A stretch of 64,000 bases of DNA from Caldilinea sp. CFX5 (GCA_021405325.1 QWII01000018.1:70234-134233), one strand, 5' to 3'. Positions 52,885 to 60,794 are shown, counted from the first letter of the stretch. A program made the numbers and translations. The notes: a model not told the origin generated them from the letters alone.

Positions 52885-52932
52885 AAGAAGTGGAGCAAAC
52901 TTCTTCTGCAGAAAAACGTTACTCCACTTCTT
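52885..52932. repeat. Hairpin after the binding-protein gene, operon 3
   Basis: Arms AAGAAGTGGAG (52885-52895) and CTCCACTTCTT (52922-52932) with a partly paired centre. It lies between the binding protein stop (52978) and the inserted EEP cassette. Confidence 0.7.
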
Positions 52933-52977
52933 CGTCAATTCAGCAAGGGCTGGACGGCCAGGTTATCCTACCAGATC

Positions 52978-54330
52978 TTACGGTCGCGGCAGATCCAGAA
53001 TCGTCTGAATTTGCGCGGCGACGCCATCGATGAACTCTTGCGTCGGTGTTTCTTCGCCGGTCCAGAGCGGTTGCAGCAACTGAGCCAGGGCGGTTTCGGC
53101 TTCGGCCTGCCGCCAGTTGGCCGTGATGCGGCTGTTCATGGCGTTGTCCATGATCTCTTTGAAGACGACGCGGAAGGGGAACTTGAGCAGTTCTTCGCTG
53201 CCATAGACATCGGCGCGGCCGCCAACGGTGCCACCGATCAAGCCCAACTGAATGCCCGAATCTTTGCTGCACAGATATTGCACCCACTTGAAGGCTTCAT
53301 TCGGGTGCTTGCTCGCCGTGGTGACGGTATAGGCATCGACTTCATAGTCTGAGCCGCCGACGCCGCCGGGGCCAATGGCATTGGGCGCCACCATCCACTT
53401 GAAGGCGTCGCCGATGGTGCCGCCGGTGACGGAGACCGAGGTGCCGCCCTGGTACATACCCAAGGAATTGGCGATCCACATATCGTTGCCGCCGCCGACC
53501 ATCTGTGCCGGGGTGGGCGCGACTTTGTGGGTCTGGAAGAGGTCATAGAGCCAGGTGACCGCCTGCACGCCCAACTCACTGTTGAGTTGGAATTTGGTGC
53601 CGTCTTCGTTCAGAAGTTCAGTGCCAAAGGCACGCGAGAGAGTGACCAGCGTCTTCCAGATGTTGCCGGTGCCGGGCAGGAAGCCGTAGAAAGGCGGCGT
53701 GGCATCGCTCTTGGTCAATGCCTTGGCGGCTTCAACTTGCTGCTCTTGCGTCCAACCGGATTTCGGTAATTCCAAGCCGGCGGCTTCAAAAGCGGTCTCG
53801 TTGTAGTAGATCACGGCCAGACCGGGGTGGGACTTGAAGGGCAGACCGAGCAGGTTGCCTTCGACCGTAATCGCCTTGATACAACCTTCGTACCACTGGC
53901 TCAGGTCGATATTGTTGGAAGCGACCAGATCATCGATCGGCGCCACAATGCCTTGCGCCCACATAAAGTTGATCGTCGCGCCACCCAATGCGCTCCAGGC
54001 GGAATCGCCCAGCGTGTTACCGGCCAACATGGTCGAAACTTTGGTGTTATACTCTTCGCCGGGGAAGGATTCCTTTACAATCTCAATATCAGGGTTCTCT
54101 TCCATGAACTTCGGCATCTGCATGTCATAGAGCGTATCTTCCTGTTGGCCGATACGGGCATGGAAACGAATGGTGACTTTCTCACCGGCAGGGGCGGCTT
54201 CCCCACCACTGGCTTCGCCACCCGGCGCGGCGGCCGGCGTGGCGACACAGGCGGCCAGGGCCAAACCGGCCACACCCATGGAGGAGACACGCAGAAAATC
54301 ACGACGCGACAAACCTTTTTGGTTGGTCAT
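52978..54330 (-). CDS. Sugar-binding lipoprotein of CUT1 transporter, operon 3
   Basis: A 450-residue family 1 solute-binding protein. ATG 54330 follows GGAG; the 16 extra codons to 54378 lack a start signal. The signal is Tat-like (LSRRDFLRVSS) with lipobox LALAAC, then a Gly/Glu/Ala linker. The binding lobes show GLPFKSHPGLAVIYYN and MWIANSLGMYQGG. It presumably served the permeases at 50460-51380 and 49362-50279 before the EEP cassette came between them. A promoter lies about 165-190 bases upstream. Confidence 0.88.
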   Translation of the reverse strand: MTNQKGLSRRDFLRVSSMGVAGLALAACVATPAAAPGGEASGGEAAPAGEKVTIRFHARIGQQEDTLYDMQMPKFMEENPDIEIVKESFPGEEYNTKVSTMLAGNTLGDSAWSALGGATINFMWAQGIVAPIDDLVASNNIDLSQWYEGCIKAITVEGNLLGLPFKSHPGLAVIYYNETAFEAAGLELPKSGWTQEQQVEAAKALTKSDATPPFYGFLPGTGNIWKTLVTLSRAFGTELLNEDGTKFQLNSELGVQAVTWLYDLFQTHKVAPTPAQMVGGGNDMWIANSLGMYQGGTSVSVTGGTIGDAFKWMVAPNAIGPGGVGGSDYEVDAYTVTTASKHPNEAFKWVQYLCSKDSGIQLGLIGGTVGGRADVYGSEELLKFPFRVVFKEIMDNAMNSRITANWRQAEAETALAQLLQPLWTGEETPTQEFIDGVAAQIQTILDLPRP

Positions 54331-54492
54331 ACAAACACTCCTTTGGTATAAATTTGGCAAGGAAAGGACGCTACACACTTGTTTAGTGTTGAAAGTAAGC
54401 GATCAGCAGTCTTTCATGAGGGCTAATCGGCTGTTACCTATAGGAAACGTGGGCAACAACTGCGTAAGTCCGTAAAATTGGGAATTAACAGA

Positions 54493-54521
54493 ATCGTACA
54501 TGAATCGACACATTCTGTCAA
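54493..54521 (-). promoter_or_regulatory. Sigma-70-type promoter for operon 3
   Basis: Minus strand TTGACA (54521-54516), 17-bp spacer, TACGAT (54498-54493). The -35 box is perfect, the -10 box 4 of 6. The predicted leader to the binding-protein ATG is about 155 bases. Confidence 0.6.
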
Positions 54522-54578
54522 TTGACCATTGTGCAAGAATTTAGTGGTGAAATGCAGACGTCGGCTACCCAAGCCAAA

Positions 54579-54607
54579 CACTGGGCGAGTCTGTGACTCA
54601 CCCAGTG
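54579..54607. terminator. Hairpin in front of operon 3
   Basis: 12-bp arms (54579-54590, 54596-54607, one G-T pair) with a 5-nt loop, between the secreted-protein remnant and the operon 3 promoter. On the minus strand it would end transcription coming from the secreted-protein gene. Confidence 0.7.
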
Positions 54608-54648
54608 CAAAGCGATACCTTATTCCTTAAGGATGACTTGTCACCCCG

Positions 54649-54843
54649 TCATCCTGTCACCTTATTTTTGACCAGCACGCCCCTGCTGTCCACAGCCGCA
54701 TTGCCAAAGGAATCGTTGCTGGCATTCGGCGGGCTGAAGCCAAAGCCGGTCGGCGGCGTGACCCACATGCGATAGGCGCCGGCAGCCAGACCGGGTTCAC
54801 CCGGATCCTGCCTGCCGTTGCGCTTGCGCGCCAGACGCTGGCG
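54649..54843 (-). pseudogene. Decayed SdrD-B-like domain beyond the secreted-protein stop
   Basis: In a minus-strand frame the bases read RNGRQDPGEPGLA followed by AYRMWVTPPTGFGFSPP and end VLVKNKVTG before a stop. NGRQDPGEPGLAG is the classic start of an SdrD-B repeat and the rest its end; the middle is missing, and the preceding SVW is in another frame. I infer that the secreted protein once had a second SdrD-B domain, now frameshifted and internally deleted. Confidence 0.7.
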
Positions 54844-54848
54844 CCAAT

Positions 54849-56708
54849 TTAGCCGAGCAGCGGGGTTGGGGTTGGCGTCGGGATCGGGGCATTGAGATCA
54901 TAGACGCCGACATCGACGCTGTAGTTGGCTTCGCCCGGGACCAGCGTAATACAGTCGGAAATGCCGTTGCTGCCAACATCTGAATCGCCTTCGTCATCGC
55001 CGCCCTGGTCTTGCAAGGTGAAGACTGTGCCACTGGGCGCCAAGAAACGCACGCGATAGGAGCCGGGCGTGAGGTTGATAAAGATATATTGCCCACTATT
55101 GCTGGTGCTTCTGGTGGCCGCCGTTGAGGTGCTGGTGCAGCCTTCCAACAATTCGACGGTGACGCCGGCCAGACCGAGGCCGCCTTCATCCTGCAAGCCG
55201 TTACGATTGCTATCCAACCAGACGCGATCGCCGATGATGACGTTATCAGCCGAGGCAGTGCTGGTGGGCGTGGGACCGCCGGCGCGCGTGACGCAGACGG
55301 CGTCGGCGAAGAAGTCCGCGCCGCCATCAGTATAGGCATAGGCTTCAATATAGATGGTGCCCACAGGCGCGAGCAACGACGCTGAGACCTGTTGGTAAGC
55401 ACTGGATGTCACTTGAGCGAAGGTGTGGCCCAAGCGCACGCCATTGGCGTCGTAGAAGTTAATGCCAAAGGAGTGGAAGATGCCGGCATTGGCGGTGCGA
55501 CTAAAGCCGCTGATGGTATAGGTGGCGCCGGGCAAGACGCCCACCGGTTGGCTGATAAAAACGCCGCCGGGGCCGCGCAAGAGTGCCGCCTGCGTGCCGC
55601 TGTAGGCCTGGTTGCTCAGGGTCAGTTGCTGGCTAGTGTAACCGGCCACGGTCCAACTGGCGAAGCCGCTTTCAAAGTCGCCATTGATCAAGAGATTGCC
55701 TGTGCAGGTCGAAGGCACGGGCGTGTGGGTGGGGCCGACCGGTGTGTTGGTTGCGGTCGGCGGCACGGGCGTATTGGTCGCGGTTGGCGGGATCGGCGTA
55801 CTGGTTGGGGTTACGGTCGGCGGCGGCGCCACCAACGTAAAGGCGACCTGTTTGCTGTCACACAACGGCCCAGCGGCATTGTCCTGATTGTGGGCTGTCA
55901 TCTTCACTGTGTAGGCGCCGGCCGTGGCATTCCAGGCTGTGCCGCTGGGGGAATAGGTATAGGGTGGCGCATTTTTAGTCTCCACAGCGCCATTGACCTC
56001 AAACTTGACGCTTTCCGTAGACCCCATGGTCACCGCCTCCAGCGCATAGCGCGCCGGCAGGCTGCTCAAGTTGATGGTGGCGCCATTTTGAATGGGGTCT
56101 AAACCAGTCACCGGCAGGTTGGTGTCCAGATTCATCATGCGCAGGCGGTCAATCTGTGCGTCACAGACCGGCGTGGCCGTGGGTTGCGGGAAATCGCTAT
56201 TGGTGATGGTGACATGGAACAAGCTACAGGTGTCAATGGAAAAGCGCTTGCGTTGATTGCCCTGTAGATCACGTACAATCCAGGAATTGCCGTTATAAGT
56301 GTGTTGCCAGTAGGCCACGCTGGGCGATACAGTGGCATAGAGGGTTTCCTGGTTGCTGTAATTTAGCCAAAAAACACGAATGCTCTGGTTACTGGCGTTG
56401 GTAAAGCGAATAAAAGTCTGACAGGTGTTGGCCACCACTTCGCCCGTCACCCCCGTCGGCGCTTCCTCGGCAAAGGCGTTGTATCGTGCTGGCTCGACAG
56501 GGGTGCCGTTTGTTTGGCTACCGGCATTCTCACCCTTGTTGATAATCGGCAGATATGCATGATCGACAGCGTCATTTTCGCCACTTCCCTGCACCTGTGG
56601 CCGGGCCGCCAGACGATTGGGCGCAAAACCAAAAGGCAGCAAGGCGAGAATCGTCACCAAAACCAAGAGGACGCGCAGACTGGAATGCTCTGAATGTTGT
56701 TTATTCAT
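54849..56708 (-). CDS. Secreted modular protein with VHL-beta-like and SdrD-B domains
   Basis: A 619-residue exported protein. The signal peptide spans about 10-30, and an AYLPIINKG segment follows at 51-59. Residues 96-165 (TFIRFTNASNQSIRVFWLNY, then WIVRDLQG) resemble the beta domain of von Hippel-Lindau protein, known in scattered bacterial secreted proteins. Next is an Ig-like domain (MMNLDTNLPVTGLDPIQNGA), a Thr-Pro linker (about 300-340), a carbohydrate-binding-like sandwich opening NGDFESGFASW, and an SdrD-B domain (RVWLDSNRNGLQDEGGLGLA). It ends in TPTPTPLLG. The ending is probably premature, since a broken second SdrD-B domain follows. Likely role: adhesion or polysaccharide binding outside the cell. 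Confidence 0.8.
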   Translation of the reverse strand: MNKQHSEHSSLRVLLVLVTILALLPFGFAPNRLAARPQVQGSGENDAVDHAYLPIINKGENAGSQTNGTPVEPARYNAFAEEAPTGVTGEVVANTCQTFIRFTNASNQSIRVFWLNYSNQETLYATVSPSVAYWQHTYNGNSWIVRDLQGNQRKRFSIDTCSLFHVTITNSDFPQPTATPVCDAQIDRLRMMNLDTNLPVTGLDPIQNGATINLSSLPARYALEAVTMGSTESVKFEVNGAVETKNAPPYTYSPSGTAWNATAGAYTVKMTAHNQDNAAGPLCDSKQVAFTLVAPPPTVTPTSTPIPPTATNTPVPPTATNTPVGPTHTPVPSTCTGNLLINGDFESGFASWTVAGYTSQQLTLSNQAYSGTQAALLRGPGGVFISQPVGVLPGATYTISGFSRTANAGIFHSFGINFYDANGVRLGHTFAQVTSSAYQQVSASLLAPVGTIYIEAYAYTDGGADFFADAVCVTRAGGPTPTSTASADNVIIGDRVWLDSNRNGLQDEGGLGLAGVTVELLEGCTSTSTAATRSTSNSGQYIFINLTPGSYRVRFLAPSGTVFTLQDQGGDDEGDSDVGSNGISDCITLVPGEANYSVDVGVYDLNAPIPTPTPTPLLG

Positions 56709-57138
56709 GCATGAGTTCCTTGTGGGTTAACAATTCCGTGAGTGTGAAAACCTGTGTGGGCAGCGATGGGGATGATGTCGCGAGTGGTGCAATAGGCGAA
56801 CAACAAAGAGATGATGACAGGCTAAAGATTAACAAATTTAGCGCACCAAATTACTCCTTTCTAAGCTAACTCTTGTGGCACGTTATGAAAAGCAAAAGCA
56901 TAGGGTAGGGAAAAGCTGTAGCGTTGCCGCAATACCAACATAACTCGCATTATAGCTTCAAAAAATGCAACTTTTTGTTGCATCTATCTTGCAATTCCAG
57001 CGGACTCTGTAAGGAAATAGGTAAGGTAAAGCGGTTTTGCCCATCGTGATACTTTCTTGATGCTGCCACCCGCTTTCTTGATCGCTTCTTGAGCCGAATT
57101 GCCCAAAACTTGGCAGTCGGCTTTAGCGGCAAAATACG
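56709..57138. other. Intergenic region upstream of the secreted modular protein
   Basis: No gene is seen. A minus-strand TATAAT is present at 56954-56949 without a good -35 box. Just upstream of it a small palindrome ATGCAAC/GTTGCAT (56965-56983) overlaps where a -35 box would be. This may be an operator for the secreted-protein gene. Confidence 0.4.
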
Positions 57139-57162
57139 TTGCAAGACATCGCGTTGCCCTCA

Positions 57163-57486
57163 ATGGGGCGATTTTCGGTTGCCAACTTGCGCACCTGGCG
57201 GTTGCGCGTAACGCCGATCTTCGCTGTCACCGACGCCGTGAGCCGGCTCCCGTTGCTGCTGGTGATCTTTGCTTGGCTGGGCGTCGCTCTCTGGACAAGC
57301 GATCCGAATGTAGTCTACTGGTTCAACAGCAGCCTGATCGTCACGCTCGCTATCGCCTTTGGCATCCTCCGCTGGCTGCGTCACCCCAGCCGTCACACAC
57401 TCGCCGACGCACTGGATGAAAACCGGCGCATCCGTCGTGCGCAACGCACCCTGGCTGAACTAGGTTCTGTTGACATTTCGTGGTAG
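57163..57486 (+). CDS. Small membrane protein whose 3' end lies in a repeat element
   Basis: About 107 residues from ATG 57163 (a TTG at 57139 is possible). Two hydrophobic helices are visible (LPLLLVIFAWLGVALW and SLIVTLAIAFGILRWL), then a basic helical tail (DENRRIRRAQRTLAEL). The last codons (GSVDISW) come from the left outer arm of the family A palindrome. The natural C-terminus has therefore probably been cut or replaced by the element. Family not recognised. Confidence 0.45.
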   Translation: MGRFSVANLRTWRLRVTPIFAVTDAVSRLPLLLVIFAWLGVALWTSDPNVVYWFNSSLIVTLAIAFGILRWLRHPSRHTLADALDENRRIRRAQRTLAELGSVDISW

Positions 57487-57555
57487 CCGCTGAAACACCT
57501 GACAGGTTTTGGAAACCTGTCAGGTGTGTGCGCCTCCAATGTCAACAGAACCTAG
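57460..57555. repeat. Composite nested palindrome, family A, second copy
   Basis: Outer 18-bp arms (57460-57477, 57538-57555) are the same as at 12598-12694. The inner 15-bp hairpin (57495-57509, 57513-57527) is present in opposite orientation relative to the outer arms. It overlaps the 3' end of the small membrane protein frame. Confidence 0.9.
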
Positions 57556-57582
57556 AAAAGTTTACCCACGATTGATGGCGCT

Positions 57583-58350
57583 TCAGGGCGCAGCGGTGGT
57601 GATAAGCGTGCGGATTAACTGGCTATAGGCGTCTTTCATCGGCAGTTCCAATTCATGCTTGATGCGGCGACGTTGGGTCGGCGTCTGCTCGCCGGTGAGC
57701 GGGTTGAAGCCGATCTTTTCATAACTTTCCCAATAGAGGCCGACGCCCCGTTTCTGCCAGTTGGGCAGGTCGTTAAAGTTGATGCCCCGTTGAAAGAGCA
57801 GCTCATTCTTGGCCGCCACCGATAGCCCCTCCAGTGCCGAAGTCGCCGCGCCGACCGACTTGCCCTCTTTGCGCAAGAGCCAATAACAGTGCGAATTGAG
57901 CGCGTTACGGTGGGCATCCTCGCTGCGCCAGCGGAAGTAATCGGTCACCAGCTCAATGGTCGGCAGTTGGCTGATGCGCGCATCAAAGCCGGCCAGGCTA
58001 CCCAGCAGCAGCGAAAACTTGGCGCTCGCCTCACCGGCCAGGATCGAATCATACTTGCGCAACTTGCGGTTAAAGCTCTCTTCGGTTGGATGAAAGAGCA
58101 GCGAAATCTCGTCGCTCTGCGTATAGCCGTAGAGGACGCGAAAGCCGCAATTCATCAAATGCTCGGTGGTGGCGATCATATAGTCGCGGAAGCGCTCATC
58201 AAAGGGTGCGGCAAAGCGGTGAACTTCCCGCGTCAACCGCGTAAAGCTGCGGCCATCTAAGCGGGCGACCATATAGAGGCCGGGGAGAACACAATGATCA
58301 TGCGCGGTTTCAAAGACGCGCATCTTCTGGTCGAGTTCGTCAAATTTCAT
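57583..58350 (-). CDS. Thg1-like 3'-5' nucleotidyltransferase
   Basis: A 255-residue member of the tRNA-His guanylyltransferase (Thg1/TLP) family, which adds nucleotides in the 3'-5' direction to tRNA 5' ends. Metal-binding and catalytic residues are Asp32 (ARLDGRSFTRLT) and Asp80-Glu81 (GYTQSDEISLLF). The HRNALNSHCYWLL segment matches the conserved His-Asn-Asn-Trp motif. Bacterial members are thought to repair truncated tRNAs rather than add G-1. ATG 58350 starts the frame. It lies apart from tRNA genes, convergent with the small membrane protein. Confidence 0.88.
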   Translation of the reverse strand: MKFDELDQKMRVFETAHDHCVLPGLYMVARLDGRSFTRLTREVHRFAAPFDERFRDYMIATTEHLMNCGFRVLYGYTQSDEISLLFHPTEESFNRKLRKYDSILAGEASAKFSLLLGSLAGFDARISQLPTIELVTDYFRWRSEDAHRNALNSHCYWLLRKEGKSVGAATSALEGLSVAAKNELLFQRGINFNDLPNWQKRGVGLYWESYEKIGFNPLTGEQTPTQRRRIKHELELPMKDAYSQLIRTLITTAAP

Positions 58351-58478
58351 AGGCGGATGTATAATTCATGGTAAGAAACGACAGTAATAGAAATTATAGA
58401 ATAGCTGCTGGAAGAACCCTGTGGCAGCCCTTCCAAAGTACGGTGAGGCATTGTTTTTGACAACACAGCGAGTTAACC

Positions 58479-58925
58479 ATGACAGAAAGAACATTAACGG
58501 TCAGGCTGCCAGAAAACACCTTTCTTAAACTACAAAAAGCCGCCGAAGTAACCTATCGTTCGGTTGATGATCTCCTTGCGTCTACCATCGATGCTACCCT
58601 GATCGCGCCGCCTGATTTGCCGGAAGCATTGGCGAATGAACTAGCCGCCTTACATTTGCTTGGCGATGAAGCACTATGGGCGGCTGTGCTACCCTCACTG
58701 TCACCTGCTGAACAGCATCGTTTAGAGCAACTCAATCATATTGGCGGGGAGCGTGCTTTGACAGCGGCTGAAGAGGCAGAACAAGCAGCTTTGCTTCAAG
58801 CGTACTACCGATCAATGCTGCGACGCGCACAAGCCATCGCTATCTTAAAACAACGCGGCCACGAAATCTCACCAGCAAAACTTGCAACCTATGGCAACTT
58901 TGTATATCCCGCCACCGCTGCGTGA
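58479..58925 (+). CDS. Hypothetical antitoxin-like protein upstream of HNH nuclease
   Basis: A 148-residue protein. The start (ERTLTVRLPENTFLKLQKAA, then YRSVDDLLASTI) looks like a ribbon-helix-helix DNA-binding head. The rest is helical and Ala/Leu/Glu-rich with a 'QRGHEISP' end. It overlaps the HNH gene by 35 bases, indicating translational coupling. Function is unknown; a regulator or antitoxin-like partner of the HNH protein is a reasonable guess. Confidence 0.55.
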   Translation: MTERTLTVRLPENTFLKLQKAAEVTYRSVDDLLASTIDATLIAPPDLPEALANELAALHLLGDEALWAAVLPSLSPAEQHRLEQLNHIGGERALTAAEEAEQAALLQAYYRSMLRRAQAIAILKQRGHEISPAKLATYGNFVYPATAA

Positions 58926-59334
58926 ACAAGTACGGCGGCGAGCGAACTACCGTTACGAATACTGTCACACGCCGGAATGGCTCATTGGCGTTGAACACGA
59001 AGTAGACCATATAACGCCGCGTGCTCACGAGGGAGCGACTGCTGCTGTAAACCTTTGTTTGGCCTGTGCGTCTTGCAACAGTAGCAAGCAGGCCAGAGTA
59101 GATGGTATTGATTCGCAAACAGGGGAGCGTGTCGCACTGTTTCACCCACGTCAGCAGCGGTGGCAAGATCATTTTGGTTGGAGCGCTGACGGTACGCGAA
59201 TTTTAGGCATAACGCCCTGTGGGCGTGTCACCGTAGAGATCTTGAAGCTTAATAACCCTCTTATCATTGTTGCGCGTTCAGTTTGGGTGAATGCTGGTTT
59301 GCACCCACCCAAACTTCGCGCCGAAACGCGTTAG
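58891..59334 (+). CDS. HNH endonuclease-family protein
   Basis: 147 residues from ATG 58891, overlapping the upstream gene. The HNH core is VDHITPRAHEGATAAVNLCL, then CASCNSSKQ, giving the catalytic His and the second zinc Cys pair. Homologues carry RCEYC before this; here the first Cys is Tyr (RYEYC), so one zinc ligand is missing and folding or activity may be impaired. The C-terminal half (FGWSADGTRILGITPCGR) is typical of the phage/cyanobacterial-type HNH proteins. No restriction-modification partner is visible. Confidence 0.8.
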   Translation: MATLYIPPPLREQVRRRANYRYEYCHTPEWLIGVEHEVDHITPRAHEGATAAVNLCLACASCNSSKQARVDGIDSQTGERVALFHPRQQRWQDHFGWSADGTRILGITPCGRVTVEILKLNNPLIIVARSVWVNAGLHPPKLRAETR

Positions 59335-59358
59335 AAATCTATTCTAAGCGCTTTTTCC

Positions 59359-60630
59359 CTAGCTCCACAGCCGATCCCATGACCGTTCGTTATCCCACAT
59401 CTCCGTCGATTGGTCAAAGTAGACCGGATCACGTGGGTCGATGCGGGCGCGGAACAGATCTTCGTTGATGTCATCAAAGCCCAGCCCCGGTTTGTCGGGA
59501 ATGTTCATAAAGCCATCCTGGATCAGCGGGTCGGGCAGACCGGTGACCAGTTGGTTCCACTCCGGGTGGTCGACCGAGTGATTTTCCAGCACCAGGAAGT
59601 TTTCCGTGGCGGCGGCGCAATGGGCGTTGGCCAGCGCGCTGATCGGCGAACCGGCCATGTGCATCGCCATGGCGATGCCGTACTCTTGCGCCAGGTCGCC
59701 GATCTTCTTGGTCTCCATAATGCCGCCTGACGAGGCCAGGTCGGGGTGGATGATGTTGACGGCATTCTTCTGGAAGAGGGGCAGGAAGCCTTCCTTCAAG
59801 TAGATGTCTTCGCCGGTGCAGGTCGGCGTATCAACGGCCCGTGTCAATTCCGCCCACTGGTCGGCAAATTGCCAGGGGATCATATCCTCATACCAAGCCA
59901 GCGTATACTTGTCCAGCGCCTTGCCCAGGCGGATGCAGGATTTGAGGCCGATATGGCCGAAGTGATCGACCGCCAGCGGCACTTCATAGCCGATCACATC
60001 GCGCACGGCCGCCACATAGTCGCAGAGGATGCCGATGCCGACATCGGTGATCTGAATGCCGGTGAACTGGTGCATGATGTTGTTGGTGCTTAACATCTCC
60101 GGCGGGGCGACCAGAGTGCCAGGAATGTTCCTCAGCAGACCGATGCCCACATCCATCTTCAAAAACTTGAAGCCCTGCTCCATGCGCGCCTTGAGCCGAC
60201 GCCCCATCTCGGTGCCGTCCGGCACGCTGGGGGTGTCGGAATAACAGAGGACTTTGTCGCGGAACTTGCCGCCGGCCAGTTGATAGGCCGGCACGCCATA
60301 CGCCTTACCGGCCAGGTCAAAGAGCGCCATTTCGACACCGCAGACGCCGCCGGCCTGGCGGGCATGGAAACCGAACTGCTTGATCTTGCGGAAAATTTTG
60401 TCAATATTGCAGGGGTTTTCGCCAATCAGATGGCGCTTCAGGATCAGCGCATAGGTTTTGCTGGCCCCATCACGCACCTCGCCATAGCCGACAAGCCCCT
60501 GGTTGGTGTCGATCCGAATGATGGTGACGCGCATAGGAATGCCCGCCAGGTTGGCAACCCGCACATCGGTGATCTTCAGATCCGACGGGCGGGAGCGGGT
60601 GTTAACATTTTGTTCAAGACTAGTAGACAC
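59359..60630 (-). CDS. Enolase-superfamily dehydratase/racemase
   Basis: A 423-residue enzyme. The barrel carries Lys158 (KFLKMDVG), metal ligands Asp222 (AVDHFGH), Glu248 (YEDMIP) and Glu274 (CTGEDIY), and His324 (MHMAGSP), the usual set for acid-sugar dehydratases. An insertion of about 40 residues lies between the Lys and the first Asp (TLVAPPEMLSTNN...). It resembles mandelate racemase/starvation-sensing RspA-type proteins; the substrate is unknown. The start is GTG 60630 with AAGGAG upstream. It stands alone, unlike the transporter-linked dehydratase at 47.7 kb. Confidence 0.85.
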   Translation of the reverse strand: MSTSLEQNVNTRSRPSDLKITDVRVANLAGIPMRVTIIRIDTNQGLVGYGEVRDGASKTYALILKRHLIGENPCNIDKIFRKIKQFGFHARQAGGVCGVEMALFDLAGKAYGVPAYQLAGGKFRDKVLCYSDTPSVPDGTEMGRRLKARMEQGFKFLKMDVGIGLLRNIPGTLVAPPEMLSTNNIMHQFTGIQITDVGIGILCDYVAAVRDVIGYEVPLAVDHFGHIGLKSCIRLGKALDKYTLAWYEDMIPWQFADQWAELTRAVDTPTCTGEDIYLKEGFLPLFQKNAVNIIHPDLASSGGIMETKKIGDLAQEYGIAMAMHMAGSPISALANAHCAAATENFLVLENHSVDHPEWNQLVTGLPDPLIQDGFMNIPDKPGLGFDDINEDLFRARIDPRDPVYFDQSTEMWDNERSWDRLWS

Positions 60631-60794
60631 GCGTGACTCCTTAGGTCATGACAGGGTGACAAGGCTTCGCCGTGAGCTCAGCCAAACGGTGACAGGGTGA
60701 GGGCGCATTCCGGTCAACGTGTCACCTCTTTGTTTGAATAAATTGCGAAGGTAGTAGAGATCATACCGCCAACTGGGGAAAAGGTAAAGTTTGA

